Of a stretch of DNA of 49,761 nucleotides, positions 9,502 through 18,206 are shown in pieces. Made by a program: the position numbers and the translations under genes. The DNA is taken from NCBI GenBank assembly GCA_026398435.1, contig JAPLSW010000053.1, positions 1 to 49,761 on the forward strand. The letters are read 5' to 3'. This DNA is from Chlamydiota bacterium (GTDB taxonomy: Bacteria > Chlamydiota > Chlamydiia > Chlamydiales > Rhabdochlamydiaceae). Below the pieces are notes generated by a model. That model was not told the DNA's origin and made no database searches. It saw nothing but the letters and a program-made list of their open reading frames with translations. The stretch's first letter is position 1. Each line of letters begins with the position of its first letter.

Positions 9502-9879
9502 ATGGGAAAAAGAGTCTTTGGAGAGCTTGAATTTGCTATTTTGAATATCTTTCAAAAAGACAGCTCCGTGCGTACAGTCCGTGATGTTATGCAGGCGCTT
9601 GGAACAGAGGACAAGTATACAACCATCATGACAGTGATGAACCGTTTGGTTACCAAGAGGGAACTAGATAGAGAGAGGGACGGGCAGTCCTATTGTTATT
9701 CTATTCAAACTAAAAAAACGGGGTACAGTCTTTTTGAGAAATGGAGACAAAAGATTTTCGGAGGAAATTCAGCTCTTATGATCAGCTATCTTCTTGAAGC
9801 GGGAGAGGATATAACCGAGGGAGAGCTCCTTCAAATCCAGCAGTTGATAGATCTTGCTAAGAGAAAAGGGAAGTCGTAA
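9502..9879 (+). CDS. BlaI/MecI/CopY-family transcriptional repressor
   Basis: About 125 residues with a winged helix-turn-helix of the BlaI type: GELEFAILNIFQKDSS, VRDVMQAL, YTTIMTVMNRLVTKREL and the wing RERDGQSYCYS. BlaI proteins are dimeric repressors inactivated by proteolysis triggered by a BlaR/MecR sensor. The ATG at 9502 is preceded by AAAGGAG (9492-9498) and gives the family N terminus; a TTG at 9484 would add six residues. It is followed immediately by an M56 metalloprotease gene, the classic pairing, and preceded by a matching operator. Confidence 0.93.
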   Translation: MGKRVFGELEFAILNIFQKDSSVRTVRDVMQALGTEDKYTTIMTVMNRLVTKRELDRERDGQSYCYSIQTKKTGYSLFEKWRQKIFGGNSALMISYLLEAGEDITEGELLQIQQLIDLAKRKGKS

Positions 9880-10907
9880 TGCAAGAGCAACTTTATTGGA
9901 TCTACTCTTTTAATATTATTGTAAATAGCACATTGTCCTTTTTCACTACGGTCTTGGCGATTGAGTTTCTTTTGCCCCTTTTCAGGATAAAAAATCCTAG
10001 AGCCCAAGTAATCTGCTACATTTTACCATTTTTTAAAATTTGCTTAGATCTTTGCCGCTATCAATTTTCTAATTGGGCTCTTTTATATGGAATAAATCCC
10101 CTTTTGGCTGAAACGGGAACAAGGCAATTGTTAGTCATGCAAAACCCGCTCACAGGGATCCAGTTTAGTATGCAAGATGGAAAAACGTTTAGTGTAGCAG
10201 ATCTGATGGCCCTTTCAATTAACCCACTTTGGATTCGGGGATTTGTTTCTGTAGCAATTATTGGAAGTGTAATCGCAATGACTCTCCGGTTGGTTCAAAT
10301 TTTCCAAGAAAAGCAATATGTTTCCCGCATTTTGCAGGCAAGTCACTTAATATCACTTCCCTACCTTGATGGATCTTTGGCTGCGTGGATGGGGAAAAAG
10401 CAAATCACTCTTGCTATATCAACTGAGGTTAATTCCCCCTGTGTCATTGGAAAAAGAATTCTTTTTCCGCCCTCTTTAGTTGAAAATTTATCTCAAGAGG
10501 AGATGAAAGCGGTTATAGCTCATGAGATAGCCCACTATTATTGGAGAGATTCTGCCTTGCGCATTGCTTGCTCATTCATTTCTTCCCTATTTTGGTGGAT
10601 TCCCTCCAGATTGTGGCAAAGACGAATAGAAGAAATGCAAGAAGAGGGGTCAGATGCCATGATTCATCGCTTTGGAATTTCTCAGATGGCGCTGGCTGAA
10701 GCTGTTTTAAAAACAGCCGAAAACGCAAAAGAAACCAGAGCCTTGCTTGTTTTTTCTTTTGCAGGACATCGAGCATCCCTTAAAAGAAGGATGCAAAGAA
10801 TTCTATGTGAGCCTAGCAAACAAGCTAAAAAGTGGAGTGTTATTCAATACGGACTTTTGATTTGCTGCTTGCTCTCTGTACTCTTCGGAAAGCTATGGAT
10901 TTTCTAA
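9879..10907 (+). CDS. M56-family (BlaR1/MecR1-like) membrane metalloprotease lacking a sensor domain
   Basis: 342 residues. Hydrophobic segments lie at about residues 10-30, 35-55, 115-140 and 320-340. The zinc motif HEIAH is at 215-219 with a downstream E (EEGSDA). In BlaR1/MecR1 such a domain cleaves after antibiotic binding to a ~250-residue extracellular penicillin-binding domain. That domain is absent here: the chain ends right after the last membrane helix. Signal input must therefore differ, perhaps through the extracytoplasmic loop at about 60-115. The ATG overlaps the repressor stop by one nucleotide, indicating coupled translation. Confidence 0.9.
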   Translation: MQEQLYWIYSFNIIVNSTLSFFTTVLAIEFLLPLFRIKNPRAQVICYILPFFKICLDLCRYQFSNWALLYGINPLLAETGTRQLLVMQNPLTGIQFSMQDGKTFSVADLMALSINPLWIRGFVSVAIIGSVIAMTLRLVQIFQEKQYVSRILQASHLISLPYLDGSLAAWMGKKQITLAISTEVNSPCVIGKRILFPPSLVENLSQEEMKAVIAHEIAHYYWRDSALRIACSFISSLFWWIPSRLWQRRIEEMQEEGSDAMIHRFGISQMALAEAVLKTAENAKETRALLVFSFAGHRASLKRRMQRILCEPSKQAKKWSVIQYGLLICCLLSVLFGKLWIF

Positions 10908-10925
10908 TTTTTTTTGAAACTAAAT

Positions 10926-10941
10926 TACTACAAATGTAGTA
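10926..10941 (+). promoter_or_regulatory. BlaI/MecI-type operator 2
   Basis: The inverted repeat TACTAC-aaat-GTAGTA has arms identical to operator 1 at 9462 and lies 18 nt upstream of the next ATG. TTGAAA at 10914-10919 is a reasonable -35 with the operator covering the -10 region. It gives the exported-protein gene its own repressible promoter inside the same regulon. Confidence 0.85.
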
Positions 10942-10959
10942 CAACAATGGAGAAGACAA

Positions 10960-11415
10960 ATGAAAAATATAAGACTTTTAGGTTGTATGTTGATGATGGT
11001 AGCAGGATCATCCCAGATCTTAGCAGAACCTACTCTTAAAGCTGTAGAGACAATACAGAATCAAATGGTCAGCTTGACTGATCTAAGTGATAGGGTAATC
11101 GAAGATTTTTCTAACGGGTCGATGAGTGGTATGATTATTGAGTGTACACAAGGGGCGAATCTCCCTTTTAAAGTCATCCTAAAAGGGGAATTCTTGGCTT
11201 TAGAATCATCAGCTGTATCGCCACTTTATCTTAAGATACTCAAAACCTGTTACATTCGATGTGAAGATAAGGGGAATTTCTTGTTCAGCACTGATTTGCA
11301 AAGTTGGAAAGGATTTTCAGAGTTTTTCACAGGAGAATTAAACGTTTCCGTTGAAAATGAAAACAACGGACTTGTAGTGGGTTTACAGCTTGAGCTTAAT
11401 AAGCGTAAAAGCTAG
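10960..11415 (+). CDS. Exported protein of the BlaI-type regulon, function unknown
   Basis: 151 residues. The N terminus is a Sec signal peptide (MKNIRLLG, a hydrophobic core, then SSQILA|EP), so the mature ~128 residues should be periplasmic or outer-membrane. I recognise no domain; the mature part has two cysteines (CYIRC, about residues 89-93) and a beta-rich pattern. It is not a beta-lactamase: there is no SxxK or metallo-beta-lactamase HxHxD motif. Its own BlaI-type operator lies just upstream, so it is probably the regulated output of the repressor/protease pair. That role is inferred. Confidence 0.75.
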   Translation: MKNIRLLGCMLMMVAGSSQILAEPTLKAVETIQNQMVSLTDLSDRVIEDFSNGSMSGMIIECTQGANLPFKVILKGEFLALESSAVSPLYLKILKTCYIRCEDKGNFLFSTDLQSWKGFSEFFTGELNVSVENENNGLVVGLQLELNKRKS

Positions 11416-11463
11416 GTCTATTTTGTAAGTTAGGGATCTCTTACTTGTTATTTTGACTTAGTG

Positions 11464-11783
11464 AAGAGATCCCCCACTAAACTTTAACGTTCAGTAGGGG
11501 CCTATAGGAAATTATCTTGTGAAAATTTCTTGAGGTTTGAAGAAGAACGCAATTTCAGTTCTTGCATTTTCTACGCTATCTGAGCCGTGAACAGCATTTT
11601 TATCGATAGATTTTGCAAAGTCTGCGCGGATAGTGCCAGCTTCTGCTTCTTTAGGGTTAGTAGTTCCCATGAGCTTTCTGTTTTTCATAACACATCATCA
11701 CCTTGAAGCGCTGTAATTAGAACAGGGCCGGAGATCATGAAGGAAACGAGTTCTTGGAAAAAAGGTCTATGAGCATGTACTGC
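11464..11783 (-). pseudogene. ndk: Truncated, frameshifted second copy of ndk
   Basis: These 320 nt repeat 12795-13115, the 3' two-thirds of the intact ndk plus ~45 nt of downstream sequence, with about 13 substitutions and a one-nucleotide deletion by eye. The coding part corresponds to residues ~52-141 of Ndk. It lacks the start and N terminus, and the deleted G (near 11692) breaks the frame, so it cannot make kinase. The copy even retains the downstream hairpin (11471-11500). It is in the same orientation as the intact gene, with a radical SAM gene between the two. Confidence 0.92.
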
Positions 11784-11895
11784 TAAAGCTCCATAGATCT
11801 AAGCGAGCTGAAGTAAAATAGATGAGAATTTTTAGCTTGCATAGTTTGAAGAACTTTCTTTACGGTTAAAGTGCTAAAGCAACCACGAGGCTATA

Positions 11896-12765
11896 ATGTC
11901 GCTTCCATTATTTCAAGAAGTTCATATCGAAAATACCAATTCATGTGGCTACAAATGCGTTATGTGTCCTCGTGAAAGCCAAACACGTCGAATTGGATTT
12001 ATGCCTCTAGAAGATTTTTCATTTTTACTTGAACGAATCGGCCCTTTTCAGGGGGTTTTCCATTTACACGGATTTGGAGAACCTCTTCTCGATCGACAAC
12101 TCATTCAAAAAGTCCAAGAACTGAAGGAAAAATCTCCCTCTTCACTCGGAATGATTTTTTCTACTCTGGGTGTTCGTATTGCTGAGGATTACTTTGAAAA
12201 ACTCCTTGCAGCAGGCTTAGATTTGATGGTTATCAGTTTATATGGATTTGCTTCAGGGGAGTATAAAAAAATACATGGTTATGATGGATTTGAGTTGGTA
12301 AAACGAAACCTGCAGCTTTTGAGCAAAGCAATGAAGCAACACCCAAAATTTAAGGCGAATCTCAAGATTCCTTCTTCTGCAATTTCATCGATTTTACCTA
12401 TTGCTGAGGCCTCAGAAAAGGTCGATTTTTGCCGTTGGGTGGAGAAGCTTGGATTTGCTATTGGAGAGTGGGACTATGTTCATAATTACAGCGATGGGCG
12501 TAATTATAATTTACCCGACATCACAAAAATATGCCCTGTAATCTCTGGGAAGAGGAAGAATATCTTAAACATTACCTGGGATTTGAACGTGATTCCCTGT
12601 TGTTACGATTACAATGCAACGATTTCTTTTGGTAACCTTCGCAAACAGAGCCTGGAAGAGATATTTGCAAGTCCAGAGTATTTAGCTTTCGTGATCGCTC
12701 ACCAAACGGGTAGCATAAGCGCCTATCCTGTTTGTCAAAACTGCGAAAAACGGGACTACGAGTGA
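11896..12765 (+). CDS. Radical SAM protein with SPASM-like C terminus
   Basis: 289 residues. The radical SAM cluster motif is C17-x3-C21-x2-C24 (CGYKCVMC). The C-terminal part has extra cysteines (KICPVI, VIPCCYD, PVCQNCEK) typical of a SPASM/Twitch auxiliary-cluster domain, and GNLRKQSLEEIFASPEY is the usual SPASM tail. Such enzymes cleave S-adenosylmethionine and modify peptides or small molecules; the substrate cannot be read here and no precursor peptide gene is evident nearby. CGAGG at 11885-11889 serves as ribosome site. The gene lies between two copies of ndk sequence, suggesting arrival or rearrangement. Confidence 0.88.
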   Translation: MSLPLFQEVHIENTNSCGYKCVMCPRESQTRRIGFMPLEDFSFLLERIGPFQGVFHLHGFGEPLLDRQLIQKVQELKEKSPSSLGMIFSTLGVRIAEDYFEKLLAAGLDLMVISLYGFASGEYKKIHGYDGFELVKRNLQLLSKAMKQHPKFKANLKIPSSAISSILPIAEASEKVDFCRWVEKLGFAIGEWDYVHNYSDGRNYNLPDITKICPVISGKRKNILNITWDLNVIPCCYDYNATISFGNLRKQSLEEIFASPEYLAFVIAHQTGSISAYPVCQNCEKRDYE

Positions 12766-12801
12766 AAAGACCGGGAAATTCCCCCGACTTTGTCAAGAGA
12801 T

Positions 12802-12831
12802 CCCCCACTAGACTTTAACGTTCAGTAGGGG
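12802..12831 (-). terminator. Hairpin downstream of ndk
   Basis: CCCC...GGGG-anchored imperfect stem (arms 12802-12813 and 12820-12831) starts about 12 nt after the ndk stop on the minus strand. It is duplicated at 11471-11500 with the ndk fragment. No long T tract follows, so termination is only likely, not certain. Confidence 0.4.
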
Positions 12832-12842
12832 CCTATAGGAAA

Positions 12843-13268
12843 TTATCTTGTGAAAATTTCTTGAGGTTTGAAGAAGAACGCAATTTCAGTTCTTGCATTT
12901 TCTACGCTATCAGAGCCGTGTACGGCATTTTTATCGATAGATTTTGCAAAGTCAGCACGGATAGTGCCAGCTTCTGCTTCTTTAGGGTTAGTAGCTCCCA
13001 TAAGTTTTCTGTTTTTCATCACAGCATCATCACCTTGAAGCACAGTAATGAGAACAGGGCCGGAGATCATGAAGGAAACGAGTTCTTGGAAAAAAGGTCT
13101 ATGAGCATGTACTGCATAGAAACCTTTTGCTTGCTCAGGGCTCAGGTGTTGCATTTTAGCTGCAACGATAATAAGACCTGCTTTTTCGAAACGAGCAAGG
13201 ATCTCACCGATATGGTTAGCGCTTACGCCATCGGGTTTAATAATGGATAGTGTTTGTTCTGAAGGCAT
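12843..13268 (-). CDS. ndk: Nucleoside diphosphate kinase
   Basis: 141 residues, the standard length. Seen: N-terminal [12 protein letters not shown], the GxxxA region and the active-site [13 protein letters not shown] containing the phosphorylated histidine. Ndk transfers phosphate between NTPs and NDPs through that histidine. AGGAG sits 7 nt before the ATG on the minus strand. A partial defective copy lies about 1.3 kb downstream at 11464-11783. Confidence 0.97.
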   Translation of the reverse strand: MPSEQTLSIIKPDGVSANHIGEILARFEKAGLIIVAAKMQHLSPEQAKGFYAVHAHRPFFQELVSFMISGPVLITVLQGDDAVMKNRKLMGATNPKEAEAGTIRADFAKSIDKNAVHGSDSVENARTEIAFFFKPQEIFTR

Positions 13269-13371
13269 TTGAATTCTCCTACATTTTTTTAGATTGGGCA
13301 GCCTTAAATTATAGGTTTCTGCTAGATTAATCTCATTGAGAAAAACTAAATCCTGTAAAAAATGCGGTGTT

Positions 13372-14463
13372 ATGACTTACGGAAACTATCCCGATCTTAA
13401 AAATGTAAAAAAAATTCTTGTTGTTAAGATGCGCCATCATGGGGATGTTCTGTTAACTTCACCCGTTTTCTCCTTTTTAAAAAAATCTCTTCCAAGTGTA
13501 CAACTCGATGCCTATATCTATAAGGATACCTTACCTATGCTCGAAGGGCATCCGGGTATTTCTAAATTTCATACCTACGATCGAGGCTGGAAGAAGGGGT
13601 CCCTGTTTTCTCGTTTAAAAAAAGAAATCTCCCTTCTATTACAGATCAGACGGGAAAAGTACGATCTGGTTATAAATCTTACCGAAGGGGATAGGGGAGC
13701 CCTTGTTGCCCTAGTTTCTCAGAGCCCCTATAAGATAGGATTTGATCGGGGTGGAAAAAGAATTTTTGGTAGAAAAAAAGTATATACCCATACAGTGAAA
13801 AACACTCCGACCCCTCGCCATACGGTAGAAAAGCAGCTGGATGCTTTGCGATGTATGGGGCTTTTCCCCAAACAAGAAGAAAGGGACTTGTTTTTCCATA
13901 TTCCGGAGCAAAGTTACTCCCATGTGAAAGAGCTGCTCGGAGGAATCGAAGACTACGTAGTGATCCATCCAGTTTCTAGGTGGAGATTTAAGTGCTTGCC
14001 CCCTGAGGCTATAGGAGCTCTTGCATCGGAACTTGTTTTGCAGGGAAAAAAAGTTGTTTTAACATCGGGTCCAGATAAGGAAGAACGGGATATGATCGAG
14101 GCGATACGTAAAACGTGCCCCGAGGAAGTTATGGATCTCGGTGGTAAGACATCGCTCAAAGATCTTGGGGCCCTCATAGCAAAAGCGGAGCTTTTGGTAT
14201 GTGTAGACTCGGTCCCCTTACATATGGCATCAGCACTTAAGACCCCTGTGGTTGCATTATTTGGTCCCACATCAGAACTCAATTGGGGACCATGGATGAA
14301 CCAAAAAGCTGTGGTCGTTACAAGGAATATGCCTTGTAGACCCTGCTTTAAAGATGGATGCGCTGGCAGCAAAATGAGCGACTGCTTATTTACCATGTCG
14401 ATAGAGTCGATCCTCTCTGCTGTAGAAAAAGTCTCCCAAGAAAATCCCTTAGCTTTGGTCTAA
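13372..14463 (+). CDS. Glycosyltransferase family 9, LPS heptosyltransferase (WaaQ-like)
   Basis: About 363 residues of the GT9 family. The N terminus [20 protein letters not shown] is typical of heptosyltransferase III (WaaQ), and the C-terminal [14 protein letters not shown]...[16 protein letters not shown] holds the ADP-heptose-binding signature. It would transfer heptose to the lipopolysaccharide core at the cytoplasmic face of the inner membrane. ATG at 13372 gives the family start; a TTG at 13336 would add 12 residues including a KKCG stretch, and neither has a strong ribosome site. The gene is followed 11 nt later by msrBA. Confidence 0.88.
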   Translation: MTYGNYPDLKNVKKILVVKMRHHGDVLLTSPVFSFLKKSLPSVQLDAYIYKDTLPMLEGHPGISKFHTYDRGWKKGSLFSRLKKEISLLLQIRREKYDLVINLTEGDRGALVALVSQSPYKIGFDRGGKRIFGRKKVYTHTVKNTPTPRHTVEKQLDALRCMGLFPKQEERDLFFHIPEQSYSHVKELLGGIEDYVVIHPVSRWRFKCLPPEAIGALASELVLQGKKVVLTSGPDKEERDMIEAIRKTCPEEVMDLGGKTSLKDLGALIAKAELLVCVDSVPLHMASALKTPVVALFGPTSELNWGPWMNQKAVVVTRNMPCRPCFKDGCAGSKMSDCLFTMSIESILSAVEKVSQENPLALV

Positions 14464-14474
14464 TAGAGGTAAAC

Positions 14475-15332
14475 GTGAAACGATATCATAAGCTTCCAAG
14501 CGATAGTGCAAAAATCATTCTAGAAAAACATACAGAGCGCCCAGGCTCTGGGGAATATGAGGATTTTTCTGAGGCTGGTATCTATGTCTGCCGGCAGTGT
14601 GATGCGCCTCTCTATCTATCTGCTTCTAAATTTTCTTCCGGTTGTGGCTGGCCAAGTTTTGATGATGAGATTGAGGGTGCAGTAAAAAAAGAGACAGATG
14701 CTGATGGTAGAAGAGTCGAGATCCTTTGCAAAAGATGTGGAGGACATTTGGGTCATGTCTTTACAGGAGAGAGAATGACTGAAAAAAATACCCGGCACTG
14801 CGTAAATTCCCTTTCTTTATTTTTTGTATCAGCGGCTGATGATGAAGGATTTCCGAGAGCCCTATTTGCAGGGGGCTGCTTTTGGGGTATGGAGCATCTC
14901 TTTAAAAAGCTCAAAGGAGTACTGCATGTACGCTCTGGCTATACAAGGGGACACGTAGTCGACCCTACGTATGAAGAAGTGTGCTCAGGACTTACCGGGC
15001 ATGCTGAAGCTGTCGAAGTGATCTACGATCCTAAAAAAATCAGCTATGAAGAACTGACTCGGTATTTTTTTGAGATCCATAATCCAACAGACGTAAACGG
15101 CCAAGGACCCGATAGAGGGGAGCAATACCGCTCAGGGATTTATTATTTAACAGAAAAGCAGAGAGTCGTAGCTATCTCTTTAAAACAGCAACTGGAGGAT
15201 TTGGGTCTGTCTATCGCCACAGAAATTCTTCCTGCATCTCGTTTCTATCCTGCAGAAGATTATCACCAAGACTATTACCAAAAGACTGGTAAGCAGCCTT
15301 ACTGTCATATGTACACAAAAAGATTTTCTTAA
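14475..15332 (+). CDS. MsrB-MsrA fusion, peptide methionine sulfoxide reductase
   Basis: One 285-residue chain reduces both methionine sulfoxide epimers in proteins. The MsrB half comes first: zinc cysteines C39/C42 and C85/C88, and catalytic C109 in RHCVNS. The MsrA half follows with GCFWG, catalytic C135, and the GHAEAVEV segment. GTG at 14475 is chosen because GAGGT lies about 5 nt upstream and the MsrB domain starts directly after it. A more upstream ATG at 14358 would run through the end of the heptosyltransferase gene. There is no signal peptide, so it is probably cytoplasmic. Confidence 0.94.
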   Translation: MKRYHKLPSDSAKIILEKHTERPGSGEYEDFSEAGIYVCRQCDAPLYLSASKFSSGCGWPSFDDEIEGAVKKETDADGRRVEILCKRCGGHLGHVFTGERMTEKNTRHCVNSLSLFFVSAADDEGFPRALFAGGCFWGMEHLFKKLKGVLHVRSGYTRGHVVDPTYEEVCSGLTGHAEAVEVIYDPKKISYEELTRYFFEIHNPTDVNGQGPDRGEQYRSGIYYLTEKQRVVAISLKQQLEDLGLSIATEILPASRFYPAEDYHQDYYQKTGKQPYCHMYTKRFS

Positions 15333-15336
15333 AAGA

Positions 15337-15360
15337 AGATGACCTGCAAGCAGGTCATCT
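15337..15360. terminator. Bidirectional terminator between msrBA and doxX
   Basis: Perfect 11-bp inverted repeat AGATGACCTGC/GCAGGTCATCT between convergent genes. A T-rich tract (TCTTTT) follows on the minus strand, and AAAAG flanks it on the plus strand. It ends the convergent msrBA and DoxX transcripts. Confidence 0.85.
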
Positions 15361-15368
15361 AAAAGAAT

Positions 15369-15782
15369 TTATTTCTTTTTAGTTTTAGGTGCTTTTTTAG
15401 CTTGGTTATCCATGCTTAAAGGACCTGAGCCAAAATAGGTAATGAGAAGAGCTGTGCCTAAAAGAGCCATGTTTTTCATAAACATTAGCTGCTGCATATC
15501 TCTTACTATGAGATCATCAAAGATCCAATATCTATGCATAGAAAACGTAGTAGTCGCTAGGAAAATCACAAGGAGCCAGGCTCCTTCTTTTGCTCTATAG
15601 CCAAGAAGTATGCTTAATCCGCCGATGAGGGCAATTAGGCCAGCTAGGGGAACGAGTATTGCCGGAGCCGGAACGCTTTGTGTTTTTGCAAAGTCAATGG
15701 CATGCTGCGTAAAGTGGCCAGGGATTGCGAGGATAAATATCGCAGAATATAGTATTCTTCCGAGAAGAACGATGATTTTCAT
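15369..15782 (-). CDS. DoxX-family inner-membrane protein
   Basis: About 137 residues with four hydrophobic segments (about 1-20, 40-60, 68-85, 105-125). The pattern GRILYSAIFILAIPGHF and LGGLSILLGYR-type segment is that of DoxX/DoxD proteins. These are small four-helix membrane proteins of uncertain role, sometimes linked to redox defence, so the neighbouring msrBA is suggestive but convergent. ATG at 15782 is preferred because GGAG lies 6 nt upstream, inside codons that the earlier ATG at 15794 would use. The C terminus is lysine-rich. Confidence 0.8.
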   Translation of the reverse strand: MKIIVLLGRILYSAIFILAIPGHFTQHAIDFAKTQSVPAPAILVPLAGLIALIGGLSILLGYRAKEGAWLLVIFLATTTFSMHRYWIFDDLIVRDMQQLMFMKNMALLGTALLITYFGSGPLSMDNQAKKAPKTKKK

Positions 15783-15947
15783 AAAACTCTCCATAGATTT
15801 TTTGAGGGGTATTTATAAAAAAGTACCCCTTACAAATTCCTTGCTATCACTTGTGGGATTTGTGGGCTACTACTTTTTGTAATTGCTATCTATGCAATCT
15901 CTTTATAATCTCCCTGTATTTTTCAATACAATCATTAGGAGAGCCTC

Positions 15948-16964
15948 ATGTTTCCTGTTACTGCATCGAAAGTAGCTGCCGCAGCCTCTAGCCACTATAT
16001 GGCAGTACCTTTTATAGCCCCTCCTTCATTAAGAGGAAGAATCGATGAAATTGCTCGCGAAATCTTAAGGATAGAAGGCAATTATCCTAAATTAATGGCT
16101 TTAAGTAAGGAGCCTGAAACATATAGGGAAGGCTGCGTTTTTCACTCAGCTTGGCTCTATACATTATATCTTGATCTTGGAGGGTTTTTGCAAGATCCTG
16201 AGTCGAGAAAGTCAGGGGTGTCCTTGCTTTTTGGAGGGGATGGTCAGCTGGTCCCTGCGCCAATCCCGGATGCGGAAGAGTCGGCCGAAATACAGGCTCT
16301 TATTGCACGAACAGATGAAATGCCGGGCCTTTTTCCTGAAGAGGTGTATGAGGAGATGAGTACATCACCAGAGGAGTTTGTTGCAGGGTTTAGGCAAGAG
16401 GCTATTAAGGCTCAGCTCGCTTTTAAAAGACTAGTTGATCTTCATTACTGTATTTGTGAGCATAATATCTGTGTTAAAGCTTTTAAAGATTCTGTGTCTT
16501 CAATCATTATAGAAGCGTTTGAAGGGAAACTTAACAAGGTTTTCTCTGAACTAAATCAGATAAATAAGGCTTTACAGCACCTTCCTGCTGAGGTCGATGG
16601 ACCTGAAAATAAGTATCAACAGGCAATGGAGGATAATTCTATAAAAGTGGTTCACGTAGCGTATTGCATCCTTGAAGAAATAGCAAAATCGCTCCCGCCG
16701 ATGAATATTGCAGATATGGCTGTACCTTCTCGCATAATGCATAAGTCTAAGATTGATCAAAGATGCGCTATTTTTTATCAGAATAGAGCTCGAATAATCG
16801 AGCTCGCCTCGATGTTACAAAGAACAATATCGGATAGAACATCGATTAGGCATCTTGGAGGCTTTGCAGGAGGATCTTCTGCACTTGCTGGATCTGGGAG
16901 TGTAGAAGACACAAGAACCGGTAAAAGGAAAGTGGCTAGTCTTTTAGACATTCCTGGTGAATAA
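15948..16964 (+). CDS. Hypothetical protein, 338 residues
   Basis: Not recognised. AGGAG lies 7 nt before the ATG. There is no signal peptide and no membrane helix. The chain begins with an Ala/Ser-rich stretch and a SLRGRIDEIAREILRI helix. It has an acidic middle (PDAEESAEI) and a helical C-terminal half, then a Gly/Ser-rich loop (GGFAGGSSALAGSGS) before a basic tail. The Ser/Ala-rich start and helical body would suit a type III effector, but nothing specific shows that. Confidence 0.65.
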   Translation: MFPVTASKVAAAASSHYMAVPFIAPPSLRGRIDEIAREILRIEGNYPKLMALSKEPETYREGCVFHSAWLYTLYLDLGGFLQDPESRKSGVSLLFGGDGQLVPAPIPDAEESAEIQALIARTDEMPGLFPEEVYEEMSTSPEEFVAGFRQEAIKAQLAFKRLVDLHYCICEHNICVKAFKDSVSSIIIEAFEGKLNKVFSELNQINKALQHLPAEVDGPENKYQQAMEDNSIKVVHVAYCILEEIAKSLPPMNIADMAVPSRIMHKSKIDQRCAIFYQNRARIIELASMLQRTISDRTSIRHLGGFAGGSSALAGSGSVEDTRTGKRKVASLLDIPGE

Positions 16965-16980
16965 CATAGCTCTACTGCGG

Positions 16981-17289
16981 TTATCCCTCATTTCCATCGG
17001 TGACATCGCTCTCATCTTCTATAGTCCGGACTCTTGCTTGGATAAGGTCAAGGCGTGTCTGGATCTCTTTAATAGAATCACAGATCCTGCTGTACGCCTC
17101 TTTCCAGTTAGCAGGTTCCGGAGTTCTTGGATTAATTGGCACGGGGTTTAAGCTATAGGGCCGGTCATATAAATCGGGAGCCTGATTATCTGCAGTGAGA
17201 CCTTCTGTACTAACAAGCGAGTCTTGGATCTCTTCCCCGTAACTAAATACGCTTAAAAATAGCACTGAAAATAAAATACCCTTCTTCAT
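16981..17289 (-). CDS. Small exported hypothetical protein
   Basis: About 102 residues with a clear Sec signal peptide (MKKGILFSVLFLSVFSYG|EE). The mature part has a proline/asparagine-rich centre (NPVPINPRTPEPANW) and a C-terminal coiled-coil-like helix (ICDSIKEIQTRLDLIQARV). ATG at 17289 is preferred over 17316 because AGAGG lies about 6 nt upstream and it starts the signal peptide directly. Function unknown; probably periplasmic. Confidence 0.65.
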   Translation of the reverse strand: MKKGILFSVLFLSVFSYGEEIQDSLVSTEGLTADNQAPDLYDRPYSLNPVPINPRTPEPANWKEAYSRICDSIKEIQTRLDLIQARVRTIEDESDVTDGNEG

Positions 17290-17431
17290 AAGGAACCTCT
17301 GTTTAATTTTGACCATAGGACAAGAGACGTTTAATTTCTAATTTTTTTGCGAAAAAGAAAAAAACTCTTGGCAACAAAAAAATAAGGTTGTTACAACTGC
17401 CACAGAACTAATCGCAAAACAGGAGATTTTT

Positions 17432-18172
17432 ATGTCAAAGCTGTCTGAAGTAGAAAAAGAGATGACCTCTATCAGAGAAGATTCCTTAAAAAAACAGGTA
17501 ATAAGAAAGACACCGATTGAGCTAGCTCAGATCCTGGCAACTGAGGGGAAGTTCGAGCTTACAAGCTCTGAAATGCTCGTCCTATCTAACATGGATCTTA
17601 CTGATTTTTTAGAGGCCGTGGCAATAACTGATCTTTCCAAGAGACTGCAAGTCCTTGGAAAAATACTTTCTCGATTTTCTTTAGAAGTTTCTTTAGAAGG
17701 CTCAGTGGCTCTTGGTGAATTTAATATTGGAGATCACTCTTGGAATTTATCTGCAGGAGAAAGTGGCCGCCTCGTGATTAAGGCCCGCCCAAGCTTACTC
17801 AGAAAATCAGTGAATGACTTAGTATCTTTCCTTAATATGCTCCCTGTGGGCCAAGGATTTGTTTTAAAACCTTCCCAAGATCTATTACTTGAAGGGCTAA
17901 CTTCTGATTCCATGCTAGATTATTATAAGCTCTGCCAAGAAAATGAAGATGCCGCAGGAAGAGAAAAAGGGCAAGATGAGCTGTTTGCAAAAAATTGCCA
18001 GACACTCTCATTAAAAGGGCTTGTTTTAAAAATATATGGAGTGAATGCAAAGCAGGTTGATCGAGGTATTGACGTGAATGCAGGTGGGATTTTATTTCGT
18101 GTAATGGCGTCAGAGGGAGCTCAAGCAGCATCACTGGTTGTCGTTCTTCTTAATAAGGAACAAAAAGCCTAA
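17432..18172 (+). CDS. Hypothetical protein, 246 residues
   Basis: Not recognised. AGGAG stands 7 nt before the ATG. There is no signal peptide. The N terminus is a charged helix (KLSEVEKEMTSIREDSLKKQ); the middle has alternating hydrophobic segments including LGKILSRFSLEVSLEGSVAL and FLNMLPVGQGFVLKP. It looks like a soluble cytoplasmic alpha/beta protein. It converges on lptB, separated only by a hairpin. Confidence 0.7.
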   Translation: MSKLSEVEKEMTSIREDSLKKQVIRKTPIELAQILATEGKFELTSSEMLVLSNMDLTDFLEAVAITDLSKRLQVLGKILSRFSLEVSLEGSVALGEFNIGDHSWNLSAGESGRLVIKARPSLLRKSVNDLVSFLNMLPVGQGFVLKPSQDLLLEGLTSDSMLDYYKLCQENEDAAGREKGQDELFAKNCQTLSLKGLVLKIYGVNAKQVDRGIDVNAGGILFRVMASEGAQAASLVVVLLNKEQKA

Positions 18173-18183
18173 AAGTCTGTTTA

Positions 18184-18206
18184 GTAGGTGCCAAAGTGGC
18201 ACCTAC
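18184..18206. terminator. Convergent terminator overlapping the lptB stop
   Basis: Perfect stem GTAGGTGCC-aaagt-GGCACCTAC. On the minus strand the lptB TAG (18203-18205) lies inside the stem. It separates lptB from the convergent 246-residue gene. There is no strong T tract on either side. Confidence 0.6.

Noticed and set aside
9879..10907. Functional BlaR1/MecR1 beta-lactam sensor
   Set aside because: The chain ends after the last membrane helix; the penicillin-binding domain with SxxK is missing and no beta-lactamase is nearby.
12861..13250. Plus-strand gene opposite ndk
   Set aside because: It is the antisense shadow of a fully conserved ndk and encodes a low-plausibility Phe/Cys/Ser-rich peptide.
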